DNA of 64,000 bases from JBEVOS01 sp044226655 (GTDB taxonomy: Bacteria > Pseudomonadota > Alphaproteobacteria > Caulobacterales > Aquidulcibacteraceae): assembly GCA_044226655.1 (NCBI GenBank), contig JBGAGO010000001.1, positions 124,001 through 188,000 on the forward strand. The letters run 5' to 3'. Numbering within the stretch: the stretch's first letter is position 1; each line of letters starts with the position of its first letter. The notes under the pieces were generated by a model. It was not told the DNA's origin. It saw only the letters and a program-made list of their open reading frames with translations, and made no database searches. Made by a program: the position numbers and the translations under genes. Positions 33,746 to 42,933 of this stretch are shown piece after piece.

Positions 33746-35130
33746 GGGCTGATCACCTGATCGGCGCGCATCATATAATCCTGAAACTGTTCGGCCTGGC
33801 CGCTGGCGGCGAGCAGGCGCGCAAGCGCCACATCGAACCGATAGGCCGCCTGCGCACGGCCGACCTCGGCGCGAGTCGCCGCCAATTGCGCATCGACGAC
33901 ATCAGACGCCGTCGCCACACCTTCGCGGAAGCTGACGGTCTGCAGGCGCAAATTCTCCTGCGCGAGCGCGATGCTCGATGCGAACAGGCTGAACTCGCGC
34001 GCGGCGGCGTTGGCGTCGTTGTAGGCGGCGGTGACGCCCGTCTCGATATCGCTGCGGGCCTGGCGCTGCGCGGCGCGCGCCTGCGCCCGCCGTTCGGCGG
34101 CGGCGCGCTCTTCATCGGAACGGTCTGTGCTCGCGAACAGGCGATAGCGCACGCCCACGCCGATCACCCAATCGGGTTCGACGATCGTCGCATCCTCTGG
34201 ATAGAGATCGTATTGGCCGAACATATAAGCTTGCGGCAGGCTCGCGGCGCGCGCGGCGCGCTCGGCCTCGGCGCTTTGCCGCTCCACGGCGTCGAGCGCG
34301 GCGAGCTGAGCATGGCGCGCGGCCGCCGCGAGATAATCGTCGAGCGCGCCGACGCCGCCGCTCAGCACGAAAAGCGGGCTCGACGGCTGGGGCGCGGCCG
34401 ACAGGCGCAGATAATTGGCGAGCGCGACCGAAGCGTTGCGCTCATCCGAGTCCGCCTGCTCCAAATCCCGCGCCGCCTCATCGCGCGCCACTTGCACCTG
34501 CATGCGCTGCGCGCGCGATAAGAAGCCTTGCCGCTCGGAGGCTTCCGCATCGTGCAGATGATGATCGAGGCTGGCGAGCGTCTGCCGGCGCGCCGCAGCC
34601 ACGCGCCGCGCCAATTGCTCGCCGAAATAGAGCTCGACCAGACGCGTGCGCAGCCGCTGTTCGGTCAGATGGCCTTCGGCTTGCGCCTGATCGACGCTGG
34701 CGCGCGCGGCGCGCTGCGCGGCGGGGATCTGGCCGCCCGAATAGAGCGGCATGTTCATCGACAGCTGCGGCCGGAAGCGCACGCCGTCATCGACGATGTG
34801 CAGATTGTTCGGCAATTCGATGCCCGGCAGCGGCACGGCGTCGAGAAACGGCCGCAACGGCGCGAGCGACACATCGACGGATTTGCGCGATTCGATCACG
34901 CGCGCTTCGAGATCGACCTGCGGATGATTGAGCAGGCGCACCGCATCGGCATGCGCGCGCGCCGCTTCCGTGCTCGCCTCAGACGCGGCCAGCGCATCGG
35001 AGCTTGCGAGCAGGCGTTCGGCGGCATCTTCGAACGAAAGCGCTTCCTCCGCGACGGCCGGCGCGCCGATGAACGCCGCCGCCATCGCGGCCGCGACCCA
35101 TCCGAACGCATGTTGCGCCGTTTTCGTCAT
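33742..35130 (-). CDS. TolC-like outer-membrane efflux protein
   Basis: This 462-residue protein has a signal peptide of about 26 residues ending APAVA. The rest shows two long helical repeats typical of TolC (ALANYLRLSA and RFDVALARLLAASGQ near the repeat ends), forming the trimeric outer-membrane channel and periplasmic tunnel. It is the first gene of the four-gene exporter operon tolC-hlyD-permease-permease. No clear promoter was recognised upstream. Confidence 0.92.
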   Translation of the reverse strand: MTKTAQHAFGWVAAAMAAAFIGAPAVAEEALSFEDAAERLLASSDALAASEASTEAARAHADAVRLLNHPQVDLEARVIESRKSVDVSLAPLRPFLDAVPLPGIELPNNLHIVDDGVRFRPQLSMNMPLYSGGQIPAAQRAARASVDQAQAEGHLTEQRLRTRLVELYFGEQLARRVAAARRQTLASLDHHLHDAEASERQGFLSRAQRMQVQVARDEAARDLEQADSDERNASVALANYLRLSAAPQPSSPLFVLSGGVGALDDYLAAAARHAQLAALDAVERQSAEAERAARAASLPQAYMFGQYDLYPEDATIVEPDWVIGVGVRYRLFASTDRSDEERAAAERRAQARAAQRQARSDIETGVTAAYNDANAAAREFSLFASSIALAQENLRLQTVSFREGVATASDVVDAQLAATRAEVGRAQAAYRFDVALARLLAASGQAEQFQDYMMRADQVISP

Positions 35131-35272
35131 CTCGCGCTGGCCTGCTCCGCGGCGGCCCCGGCTCCGCCTCGTCGGCCAAACCTAGGCCGCCCCGCGCGAC
35201 AGCCGCAATCGCAGACCTTAACGGCGTGCGCCCCCTCGCCTCCAAGGCGAACGCCGAGGCGAACTTCAGGGC

Positions 35273-35299
35273 GCTGGCGCCGTATCAGACGGCGCCAGC
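35273..35299 (-). terminator. Perfect 11-bp stem-loop after the enoyl-CoA hydratase gene
   Basis: GCTGGCGCCGT (35273-35283) and ACGGCGCCAGC (35289-35299) pair perfectly around a 5-nt loop, immediately after the stop of the reverse gene. A T run is lacking, so it may be a processing or Rho-aided terminator. Confidence 0.55.
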
Positions 35300-35300
35300 T

Positions 35301-36095
35301 TCACTTGCCTTGAAACACCGGCGTCCGCTTTTCCAGGAACGCTCGGCGGGCCTCTTTGCCATCTTCGCTGGCGAAAGCGACGCGGATATTGGCGACCTCG
35401 AGACGAAGCTGCGCCTCCATGTCCGTCGTCTCATAGGATTTCGCCATGCCGCGCTTCAGCAGGCGCAAGGTGATCGGCGACCAGGCGCACAAGGAATCGC
35501 AATAGGCGGCGAGACGCGCCTCGAAATTCGCATCGTCGACCGCTTCGCCCGCCATGCCCCACGCCACGGCCTCTTCGCCCGTGACCGTGCGATTTTCCAT
35601 CATGAAGCGCATCGCGCGCTCATAGCCCATGGCTTGCGGCAAGGTGATCGTGAGCCCCGCATCGGGCGAGCCGCCGATGCGCGTATAGCCCGCCATCAGG
35701 CGCGCGCTCTTGGCGATCAGCCGCACATCCGTCGCCATCGCCAGCCCAAGCCCGGCCCCAACCGCGACGCCGTTTATGCCGCCGACCACGGGCTTGTCGC
35801 AGCGCTTGCGGATCGCGAGCAGGAAATTGCCGACCCAGCCGATATCGTCGAGCTGCGCGGTTTGCGGGCTGTGCGGCGTGAAGCGCTCCGAGCCGGAAAG
35901 ATCGAGGCCCGCGCAGAACGCATCGCCGGATCCGGTGATCGCGACCACCCACACATTGTCGTCGCGCGCCGCCTCATCGACGGCGCCGATCACGCGCCAG
36001 GCGAGCTCGGTGCTGAGCGCGTTCTTCTTCTCCGGCCTGTTGAGCACGATCGTGCGGACATGCCCGCGATCGGAGATTTTCACCAATTCGCTCAT
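35301..36095 (-). CDS. Enoyl-CoA hydratase/isomerase family protein
   Basis: This 264-residue protein is of the crotonase family. The oxyanion-hole blocks AITGSGDAFCAGLDLSGSE and INGVAVGAGLGLAMATD are present, and AGYTRIGGSPDAGLTITLPQ follows. The family hydrates or isomerises enoyl-CoA esters in fatty-acid or aromatic breakdown. The catalytic acid positions vary, so the exact reaction is uncertain. It stands alone between exporter and GNAT genes. Confidence 0.9.
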   Translation of the reverse strand: MSELVKISDRGHVRTIVLNRPEKKNALSTELAWRVIGAVDEAARDDNVWVVAITGSGDAFCAGLDLSGSERFTPHSPQTAQLDDIGWVGNFLLAIRKRCDKPVVGGINGVAVGAGLGLAMATDVRLIAKSARLMAGYTRIGGSPDAGLTITLPQAMGYERAMRFMMENRTVTGEEAVAWGMAGEAVDDANFEARLAAYCDSLCAWSPITLRLLKRGMAKSYETTDMEAQLRLEVANIRVAFASEDGKEARRAFLEKRTPVFQGK

Positions 36096-36199
36096 CTCGC
36101 TCTCCCTCTCGATCTGCGTCGTCAGCGCCGCCGGCGCGCACGCCGGGTCTTATTGGGGACGAAGGATGCGGCCGCGCCGATTGCGGCGCAAGCGGCGCC

Positions 36200-36655
36200 T
36201 CAAAGCGTGAGGTGAAAGAACTGGTTGAATTCGGTGGCTTCGTAATCGCCGAAGGCTTCGCCGGGCGCGAAGCCGTAGCGGCGATAAAGCGCCAGCGCCG
36301 GCGCAAACGCCGGGCCCGATCCGGTTTCAAGGCTCACGCGGCGATAAAGGCGCGTGCGCGCGAGATCCAGGAGATGCTCCAGCATGCGCGCGCCGACGCC
36401 TTTGCCGAGATGATCGGGATGGGTGCGCATGGATTTGATCTCGCCCGCGTCCAGCGCGAGTTCACGCAAGGCGCCCATACCGACGCAGACCTCGCCCTCC
36501 CACGCCGCGAAGAACGCGACATCCGCCGCCTGAAGCCCACGCAGATCGAGCGCCTGCACGGAGCCCGGCGGCGAATTCGCATGCATGCCCGCCAAGTGAA
36601 GCCGCAGCAGCGCGAGAATTTGCGCGTCCTTCAGATCGCCAGGCCGGATCACCAT
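36200..36655 (-). CDS. GNAT-family N-acetyltransferase
   Basis: This 151-residue protein has a MRTHPDHLGKGVGARMLEHL acetyl-CoA loop and VSLETGSGPAFAPALALYRR and GFAPGEAF at the C-terminus, typical of GNAT proteins. The segment MGALRELALDAGEIKSM precedes it. Substrate unknown. Single reverse-strand gene. Confidence 0.88.
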   Translation of the reverse strand: MVIRPGDLKDAQILALLRLHLAGMHANSPPGSVQALDLRGLQAADVAFFAAWEGEVCVGMGALRELALDAGEIKSMRTHPDHLGKGVGARMLEHLLDLARTRLYRRVSLETGSGPAFAPALALYRRYGFAPGEAFGDYEATEFNQFFHLTL

Positions 36656-36702
36656 GCAAACGAGCTTAGCGGCCCGCGCGCGAAACGGGAACGCCCCCGC
36701 CC

Positions 36703-38118
36703 TTAAGTGAGCACGGCGCGCGGTTCGAGGAACGAGTCGAGCCCATAGGTCCCAAACTCGCGCCCGATGCCGGATTGCTTGAACCCGCCGAACGGCGCGC
36801 GCGGCTCATGCTGGGCGGCGTTGATCACGACGCGCCCCGCCATCAGCTGGCTGGCGACGCGCTTGGCGCGCGCATCGTCCGATGACAGCACATAGGCTTG
36901 CAGGCCGTACTCGGTGTCGTTGGCGATCGCGATCGCCTCGGCTTCGTCGCGATAGGGAATAACGCACAGCACCGGCCCGAAAATCTCCTCGCGCGCGATG
37001 CGCATATCGTTGCGCACATCGGCGAACACAGTCGGCCGCACGAACCAGCCCTCGTCCAGCCCCTCCGGGCGCCCTTCGCCGCCGGTGAGAAGGCGCGCGC
37101 CCTCTTCACGGCCGAGCCGGATATAGGCTTGCACGCGCTCCCATTGCTTCTGGCTCACCATCGGGCCGATCAGCGCGGCAGGATCGCTGTTGGCGCCGAC
37201 GCTGATGCCGGCCGCGGCCGCCGCGAGACGCTGCTCGATTTCATCCAACCGGCTCTGCGGCGCCAGGATGCGCGTGCCCGCGATGCACGCCTGCCCGCTA
37301 TTGCCGAAGCCGTTCATCAGCGCCTGCATGATCGCGTGATCGAGATTGGCGTCGTCCAGAATGAGGGTCGGGCTCTTGCCGCCGAGCTCCAGCGTCACCC
37401 GCTTCATGGTCGCCGCGGCGGCCTGCAGAATGGCGCGGCCCGTGCCGGTCGAACCCGTGAAGGTGATCTTGGCGACATCCGGATGCGATGTGAGCGCGGT
37501 GCCCGCGACGGCGCCAAGCCCGTTCACCACATTGAAAACGCCGGGAGGCAAATCCGCCTCGTGCAGCGCCTCGACCAGCACCTGGGTTTGCAGCGCGCTC
37601 ATCTCGGATGGCTTGATCACCATCGCCGAGCCCGCCGCAATCGCCGAGGCGAGCTTGCTCGCGATGAAACTCGCGCCGCCATTCCATGGCGTGATCGCAG
37701 CACTCACGCCGAGCGGGACCAGCTGCACCTCCGCGCTGCCGAGCGTGCGCGTGAAGGCATAGCTCTTCAGCGCCTCCGCCATGGCCTGGAACGCCAGCGG
37801 CGTCATCTGCGAAATCGACTGCACGAAATAGGCCGGTCCGCCATATTCCTCCGCCGTCGCCGCCGCGAGATCGTCCACACGCGCGGCGACGGCCGCGGCC
37901 ATCCGCTCGAGCATCGCGATGCGCTCTTCCTTCGAGGATCGCGCCAGCACCGGAAACGCGCGCTTGGCGGCGGCGACGGCGGCGTTGATGTCGGTTGCAT
38001 CGCCGAGCCGCACGGCGCCGATCTGTTCCTCCGTTGCGGGGTTATAGAGCGGCGCTGTCTCCGCGCCGTGCGGCGCAACGAAGGCGCCGTCGATGTAAAT
38101 GTGGTCGACCGTTTTCAT
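36703..38118 (-). CDS. NAD(P)+-dependent aldehyde dehydrogenase
   Basis: This is a 471-residue protein started at the ATG at 38116-38118, preceded by GGAG; an upstream TTG at 38130 is less likely. Catalytic residues are in place: Asn145 in TPWNGG, Glu244 in TLELGGKSP and Cys278 in NSGQACIAGTR. It oxidises an aldehyde to a carboxylate; the substrate is unknown. It is divergent from a LysR gene, with a dyad operator between them, so it is the probable target of that regulator. Confidence 0.93.
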   Translation of the reverse strand: MKTVDHIYIDGAFVAPHGAETAPLYNPATEEQIGAVRLGDATDINAAVAAAKRAFPVLARSSKEERIAMLERMAAAVAARVDDLAAATAEEYGGPAYFVQSISQMTPLAFQAMAEALKSYAFTRTLGSAEVQLVPLGVSAAITPWNGGASFIASKLASAIAAGSAMVIKPSEMSALQTQVLVEALHEADLPPGVFNVVNGLGAVAGTALTSHPDVAKITFTGSTGTGRAILQAAAATMKRVTLELGGKSPTLILDDANLDHAIMQALMNGFGNSGQACIAGTRILAPQSRLDEIEQRLAAAAAGISVGANSDPAALIGPMVSQKQWERVQAYIRLGREEGARLLTGGEGRPEGLDEGWFVRPTVFADVRNDMRIAREEIFGPVLCVIPYRDEAEAIAIANDTEYGLQAYVLSSDDARAKRVASQLMAGRVVINAAQHEPRAPFGGFKQSGIGREFGTYGLDSFLEPRAVLT

Positions 38119-38160
38119 GTGCGGCTCCAAAGCGTGTTGAGCCCTACATGACGCCGCGGG

Positions 38161-38215
38161 ATTGATCCGATAAGATCATCATACTTCAGCAGTTTGATGA
38201 GGTATTTCGATCAAT
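38161..38215. promoter_or_regulatory. Nested dyad, probable LysR operator
   Basis: Two inverted repeats share one centre at base 38188: TCATC/GATGA (38176-38180, 38196-38200) and ATTGATC/GATCAAT (38161-38167, 38209-38215). The outer arm reaches the LysR start codon. A shared centre is expected for an autoregulating LysR site that also controls the divergent dehydrogenase gene. Confidence 0.55.
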
Positions 38216-39107
38216 GAAGGCCAGCTTGGCGGAATTGGAGGCGGTGGCCGCCGTGGCGCGCGCCGGCGGCTTCCGCGCGGCGGCGCGCGAGCTCGGCGCC
38301 TCCTCCTCCGCGCTCAGCCACGCCATTGCGGCGCTCGAAGAACGCCTCGGCGTGCGCCTGTTCAACCGCACCACGCGCAGCGTCGCGCTCTCCGAAGCGG
38401 GCGAGCATTTCGTGGGTGAGATCGCGCCGGCGCTGGCGGCGATCGATGGCGCGCTCGACGCCGTCGGCGCGCGCAGTTCCGAACCCAACGGCGTGCTGCG
38501 CCTCAACATGACCGCGCAGACCGCGCATCTCATTCTGGCGCCGATCCTCCTCGCCTATCATCGCCGCTATCCGCGCGTCGGCATCGAGATCACCACCGAC
38601 AACGCGCTGATCGACATCGTCGCGCAAGGCTATGACGCCGGCATCAGGCCGACGCAGGCAGTGCCGCCCGATATGATCGCCGTGCCGATCGTGCCGAGCG
38701 TGCGTTCCGTGGTCGTCGGCGCGCCCAGCTATTTCAAGGCGCATAGCAAGCCGCGCACGCCGGCCGATCTGTTGCAGCACCAATGCATTCGCGCGCGCCT
38801 GCCGAGCGGCCGGATATGGCGTTGGGATTTCGAGCGTGCGGGCGAAACCGTTCTCGTCGATGTGCAGGGCGCGCTCTTGCTCGATGACGGCCCGCTGATG
38901 CGCGAGGCCGCACTCGCGGGCGCCGGCCTCGCCTATCTAAGCGATCGCATGGTCGCCGCCGACATCGCGGCCAAGCGGCTTGTGCAGGTGCTGGATGCGT
39001 GGACGCCGCCTTATGATGGCCTCAGCCTCTATTTCGCCGGCCGCCGCCACGTGCCCGCGAAGCTGCGCGCGCTCATCGATCTCATCCGGGCGGCGGCGCC
39101 GCTCTAG
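38214..39107 (+). CDS. LysR-family transcription regulator
   Basis: This 297-residue protein has an N-terminal winged helix (LAELEAVAAVARAGGFRAAA, SSALSHAIAALEERLGVRLF, RTTRSVALSEAGE) and an effector domain. The TPADLLQHQCIRARLPSG block is typical of the LysR subgroup near LrhA/DsdC-like regulators. It is divergent from the aldehyde dehydrogenase gene and likely controls it; the inducer is unknown. Confidence 0.92.
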   Translation: MKASLAELEAVAAVARAGGFRAAARELGASSSALSHAIAALEERLGVRLFNRTTRSVALSEAGEHFVGEIAPALAAIDGALDAVGARSSEPNGVLRLNMTAQTAHLILAPILLAYHRRYPRVGIEITTDNALIDIVAQGYDAGIRPTQAVPPDMIAVPIVPSVRSVVVGAPSYFKAHSKPRTPADLLQHQCIRARLPSGRIWRWDFERAGETVLVDVQGALLLDDGPLMREAALAGAGLAYLSDRMVAADIAAKRLVQVLDAWTPPYDGLSLYFAGRRHVPAKLRALIDLIRAAAPL

Positions 39108-39167
39108 CGATCTCTCCGTTGTCCCTGCAAACGAATACATTAGGGTGAGGCCGGGAGCGGGACGCGC

Positions 39168-40709
39168 GTGACCTTCTTTGAAAGCCTGTTGGCGCTGCTC
39201 GCCGTCGCGATCCTCCTTCTGCAGGTTTCGCGGCGCCTTTCGATTCCCTATCCCGCGATGCTGGCCGCGGCGGGCGTCGCTCTGGCGCTCATTCCGGGCG
39301 CGCCGCGCATCGCGCTCGATCCGCACACCGCGCTCGCGCTCTTCATTGCGCCGGTGCTGGTCGATTCCGCGTTCGATTTTCCGATCGGCGCCGTGCGGCG
39401 CTATTGGCGCCCACTGTTCGCGCTCGCCGTGGTCGCCGTCATCGTGAGCGCGGCGTCCGTGGCCTGGTTGGGCGTCGCGATGGCGGGCTTGCCGCTTTAC
39501 GCGGCCCTGGCGCTCGGCGCCATCGTCGCGCCACCCGACGCCGCGGCCGCCACCGCGGTGCTGAGCAGCGTGCGCATGCCGCGCCGCTCGATCGTGGTGC
39601 TGAAGGGCGAGAGCCTGCTCAACGACGCCTCCGCGCTGCTGCTCTACGGCGCGGCGGTGGCGGTCCACGAACATGGAACCATCGATGGACCGCTGGCGCT
39701 GCAGCTCACCTTCGCCGCGCCGGGCGGCCTGCTGCTCGGCTATGTGCTGGCGCGGACCTTTCGCTACGCGGTTCCGCTGTTCACCGGCACGCTGGGCGGC
39801 AATCTGCTGGAATTCGTCACCAGTTTCGGCGTCTGGATCATCGCCGAGCGGCTTGGCCTCTCCGCGATCCTCTGCCTCGTGGCGTTCGCGATGACGCTGG
39901 CGCAATCGGCGAGCCTCACCACGCGCCCGCGCATGCGCATTCACAGCTTCGCCGTGTGGGACACGGCCGTATTCCTGCTCAACGTGCTCGCTTTCCTGCT
40001 GATGGGCCTGCAGGCGCGCACCATCGTCGGCGAAATGCCGCCGGGACAGCTCGCGCAGGCGGCCTGGTTCGCGGGCGCGGTCGTCGTCACGCTGATCGCG
40101 ACGCGGCTGGTCTGGGTGCTGATCTACAATCGGCTGGCGCGCCATATCAAAGCGTTCCGCGGCGATTTCACGCCCGCGACTTTGCAGCAAGGCGTGCTGA
40201 TCGGCTGGTGCGGCATGCGCGGGCTGGTGACGTTGGCCACCGCCTTCGCCCTGCCCGAAGATTTCCCGCAGCGCGACCTTATCGTGCTCACGGCCTTCGC
40301 CGTGGTGCTGGCGACGCTGGTCGTGCAGGGCCTGACGCTGGCGCCTTTGGTGCGCTGGCTGAAGCTCGACGGCGCAAGCGATCTCGGCGCAGAACTCTCC
40401 GCCGCGCGGCGCAACATGGCGCAGGCCGCGCTCGATTTTCTGGCCGACAAAGACGGCGCCGCGGCGGACCATTGGCGCTACGCCTTCGAGACTCTAAGCC
40501 GCGCGTCCGATTCCACTGGCGACGATGCGGCGCTGCAGGAAAAGCGCGCGCTCGGCCTCGCCTCCATCGCGCTTCAGCGCACGCGCCTGGAGGATCTGCG
40601 CACGCAGCAGCGCGTCGGCGCCGACGCCTTCCTCATTCTCCAAGAGGAATTGGATTTCCAGGAGGTCGCGCTGATGAGCGAGGATCAGCGCCGCATCGAG
40701 GAAAGCTGA
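39168..40709 (+). CDS. CPA1-family Na+/H+ antiporter
   Basis: This 513-residue protein starts at a GTG (39168). About 12 membrane helices are followed by a ~120-residue cytoplasmic tail. The conserved APPDAAAATAVL and KGESLLNDASALLLY segments of NhaP/NHE antiporters are present, including the ND pair for ion binding. The tail has no recognisable domain, only charged helices. Exchanges Na+ or K+ for H+ across the inner membrane. Confidence 0.9.
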   Translation: MTFFESLLALLAVAILLLQVSRRLSIPYPAMLAAAGVALALIPGAPRIALDPHTALALFIAPVLVDSAFDFPIGAVRRYWRPLFALAVVAVIVSAASVAWLGVAMAGLPLYAALALGAIVAPPDAAAATAVLSSVRMPRRSIVVLKGESLLNDASALLLYGAAVAVHEHGTIDGPLALQLTFAAPGGLLLGYVLARTFRYAVPLFTGTLGGNLLEFVTSFGVWIIAERLGLSAILCLVAFAMTLAQSASLTTRPRMRIHSFAVWDTAVFLLNVLAFLLMGLQARTIVGEMPPGQLAQAAWFAGAVVVTLIATRLVWVLIYNRLARHIKAFRGDFTPATLQQGVLIGWCGMRGLVTLATAFALPEDFPQRDLIVLTAFAVVLATLVVQGLTLAPLVRWLKLDGASDLGAELSAARRNMAQAALDFLADKDGAAADHWRYAFETLSRASDSTGDDAALQEKRALGLASIALQRTRLEDLRTQQRVGADAFLILQEELDFQEVALMSEDQRRIEES

Positions 40710-40719
40710 GCGCCGCGCC

Positions 40720-41694
40720 TCACGCCGCGAGCGAATCCGGCTCTTGCGCGAACAACGCTTCGAGGCCCGCACGCACGCGCTGCGGATCATCGAACATGCA
40801 GATCGCCTTGCGCGTTTCGCGCGCGGCCGGTCCAAACACCGCATCAATGGTCCAGGCGATGTGCTTGCGCGCCACGCGCTTGCCAAGCTCGCGATCGTAG
40901 AACGCAAGCGAATCCTCATAGAGCGCCAGCAGCGAGCCGAGCAGGCGTGCGCGTGGCGGAGCCGCCGCCGCGCCGCCTTCGGTCAGCGCGCGTTCGATGG
41001 CGGCGGGCAGCCAGGGCCGCCCTTGCGCCGCGCGCCCGATCATCACGCCCGCCGCGCCCGAAAGCGCGAGCGCGCGCCGCGCATCATCCGCGCTCGCGAT
41101 ATCGCCATTGGCGATCACGGGGATCGTCACCGCCTCAACGATCGCCGCGATCGCCGCCCAATCCGCCGCGCCGGTGAAGAACTGGTTCCGCGTGCGGCCA
41201 TGGATGGTCAGCATGCGCACGCCGGCCGCCTCCGCGCGCCGCGCGATCTCCGGCGCGTTGAGGCTCGTCCCATCCCAGCCGAGCCGCATTTTCAATGTGA
41301 CCGGCAACGCCGTGGCGCGCACTGTCGCTTCGATCAAGCGCAAAGCCATGTCCGGATCGCGCATCAGCGCCGCGCCGCACAGGCCCGATGTCACGCTCTT
41401 GGCGGGACAGCCCATATTGATGTCGATCACGTCGGCGCCCGCGGCTTCGGCCAAACGCGCGCCCTCCGCCATCCAATGCGGCTCACGGCCCGCGAGCTGG
41501 ATCACCAGCGGCGCAATCGCGCCGGCGCCCGCCGCGCGCCGCACCATGTCTACCCGCGCGCGCGCCAGCTGATCGGACGCCACCATTTCCGACACGCAAT
41601 AGCGCCCGCCGAACGCCTTCACCTGTCGGCGAAACGGAATGTCCGTCACGCCCGCCATCGGCGCGAGCGACACGAGAGGCGCATTGAAACTCAC
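40720..41694 (-). CDS. dusB: tRNA-dihydrouridine synthase
   Basis: This is a 324-residue FMN enzyme that reduces uridine to dihydrouridine in tRNA. It shows LAPMAGVTDIPFRR, the substrate block DINMGCPAKSV, the catalytic Cys in VTSGLCGAALMRDP and IPVIANGDI. I start it at the GTG at 41692-41694; a longer frame to 41853 would run into the neighbouring hydrolase gene. The dusB symbol is by resemblance to the DusB group. Confidence 0.88.
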   Translation of the reverse strand: MSFNAPLVSLAPMAGVTDIPFRRQVKAFGGRYCVSEMVASDQLARARVDMVRRAAGAGAIAPLVIQLAGREPHWMAEGARLAEAAGADVIDINMGCPAKSVTSGLCGAALMRDPDMALRLIEATVRATALPVTLKMRLGWDGTSLNAPEIARRAEAAGVRMLTIHGRTRNQFFTGAADWAAIAAIVEAVTIPVIANGDIASADDARRALALSGAAGVMIGRAAQGRPWLPAAIERALTEGGAAAAPPRARLLGSLLALYEDSLAFYDRELGKRVARKHIAWTIDAVFGPAARETRKAICMFDDPQRVRAGLEALFAQEPDSLAA

Positions 41695-41773
41695 ACGCCA
41701 ATCATCGCCGCGCCCGCGCGACAACGCAAAGACGAAATGGTCGCGGACTGAGTTGCGGGAACGCGCGGCGCGG

Positions 41774-42751
41774 CTAGCGCCGCACGAAATCGGCGATTTC
41801 GGCGAGCCCTTCGAGCGCTTCCGGAAATAGCCCCTGCAGGCCGTGCCACACATGGGGCACGTTGGGCCAGAGGCTCAACGCCACGCGCACCTGCGCCCGT
41901 TCGAGCCGATCAGCGAACCTCTTGCTGTCGTAGAGCAGCGCCTCGCTCGTGCCGACCTGCAGCAAAGTGGGCGGGAATTTTTCGAGCAAGGCCGTCGGCG
42001 CGAACACGGGCGACACTTCTGGATCGGCTGCGCTGTCGGTGGGCGACAGATAATAGTCCATGGTGCTTGAAAGCGTCTCCGGCGTGCAGATGAGATCGTC
42101 GGCGCCAATCCGGTCCGGCGCGGAGGCATTGTCGAGCGTGCCGGCGATCAAGGCGAGACGATCGGGCATGCGTCCACCGCGCGCCGCCAGCCGCACGCAC
42201 AGCGCCGCCGACAAATTCCCACCCGCGGAATCGCCGACCACGCTGACGCGCTCCGCGGGATCGCGCCCAGACAGGCCCGTCTTCGCGCTCGTCGGCCCAT
42301 TGGCCAGCACCCAATCGAACGCCGTCACGCAATCGTCCAGGCCGGCGGGAAACTTGTTCTCCGGCGCGAGCCTATAATCGACCATGAGAATGCTCGCGCC
42401 GCACAGCCGCGCCAGAGTGGCGGAGAGCGGGCGATAGTCCAACGGCGATCCCGAATTCCAGCCGCCGCCATGGATGTAGAGAATCCTGCGCGCAGCGCTC
42501 GCGCCTTCGGCCACGACCCATTCGGCCTTCACGCCATTTGCGTCGACGGGCGTGAACGTCACGCCCTCCAAGCTGACCTTCCCGCCGATATCGGCGTAGC
42601 GCCGCAGCACACCGCGCGCCACGGCCAAGCGAATGGCGCTGGGATCGGTCAGTCCTGAAATGTCGACCTCGGCGGCGGCGCGCGCGAGATGATCGAAGGT
42701 CTGTTGCATTTCCGGCCGACGCGCATGCGCCGGGGCGCTTGGATTGGCCAT
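41774..42751 (-). CDS. Alpha/beta hydrolase, hormone-sensitive lipase type
   Basis: This 325-residue protein has the oxyanion HGGGW (YIHGGGWNSGSPLDYRPL) and the nucleophile elbow GDSAGGN, the pattern of HSL-type carboxylesterases. The His region is VPHVWHG near the C-terminus. Likely a cytoplasmic esterase for small acyl esters. It lies opposite an AraC-type gene whose product may regulate it. Confidence 0.9.
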   Translation of the reverse strand: MANPSAPAHARRPEMQQTFDHLARAAAEVDISGLTDPSAIRLAVARGVLRRYADIGGKVSLEGVTFTPVDANGVKAEWVVAEGASAARRILYIHGGGWNSGSPLDYRPLSATLARLCGASILMVDYRLAPENKFPAGLDDCVTAFDWVLANGPTSAKTGLSGRDPAERVSVVGDSAGGNLSAALCVRLAARGGRMPDRLALIAGTLDNASAPDRIGADDLICTPETLSSTMDYYLSPTDSAADPEVSPVFAPTALLEKFPPTLLQVGTSEALLYDSKRFADRLERAQVRVALSLWPNVPHVWHGLQGLFPEALEGLAEIADFVRR

Positions 42752-42933
42752 GCTTTCTCCTTCGCGTTGCGCGCCAGCGGAATCCCGCGCGCTGATCGAT
42801 CGCTTCGATCACGAGAAAGCGCATGGCGACAGGACCGAACCCGCCCCGCCAGGGGGACAGTTTGCGCAAACGGCGCCCTGGCGGATCGCGGCCGGCCGCC
42901 TCATATAGCCGGAACGCGCCGTGCCGGATCGCC

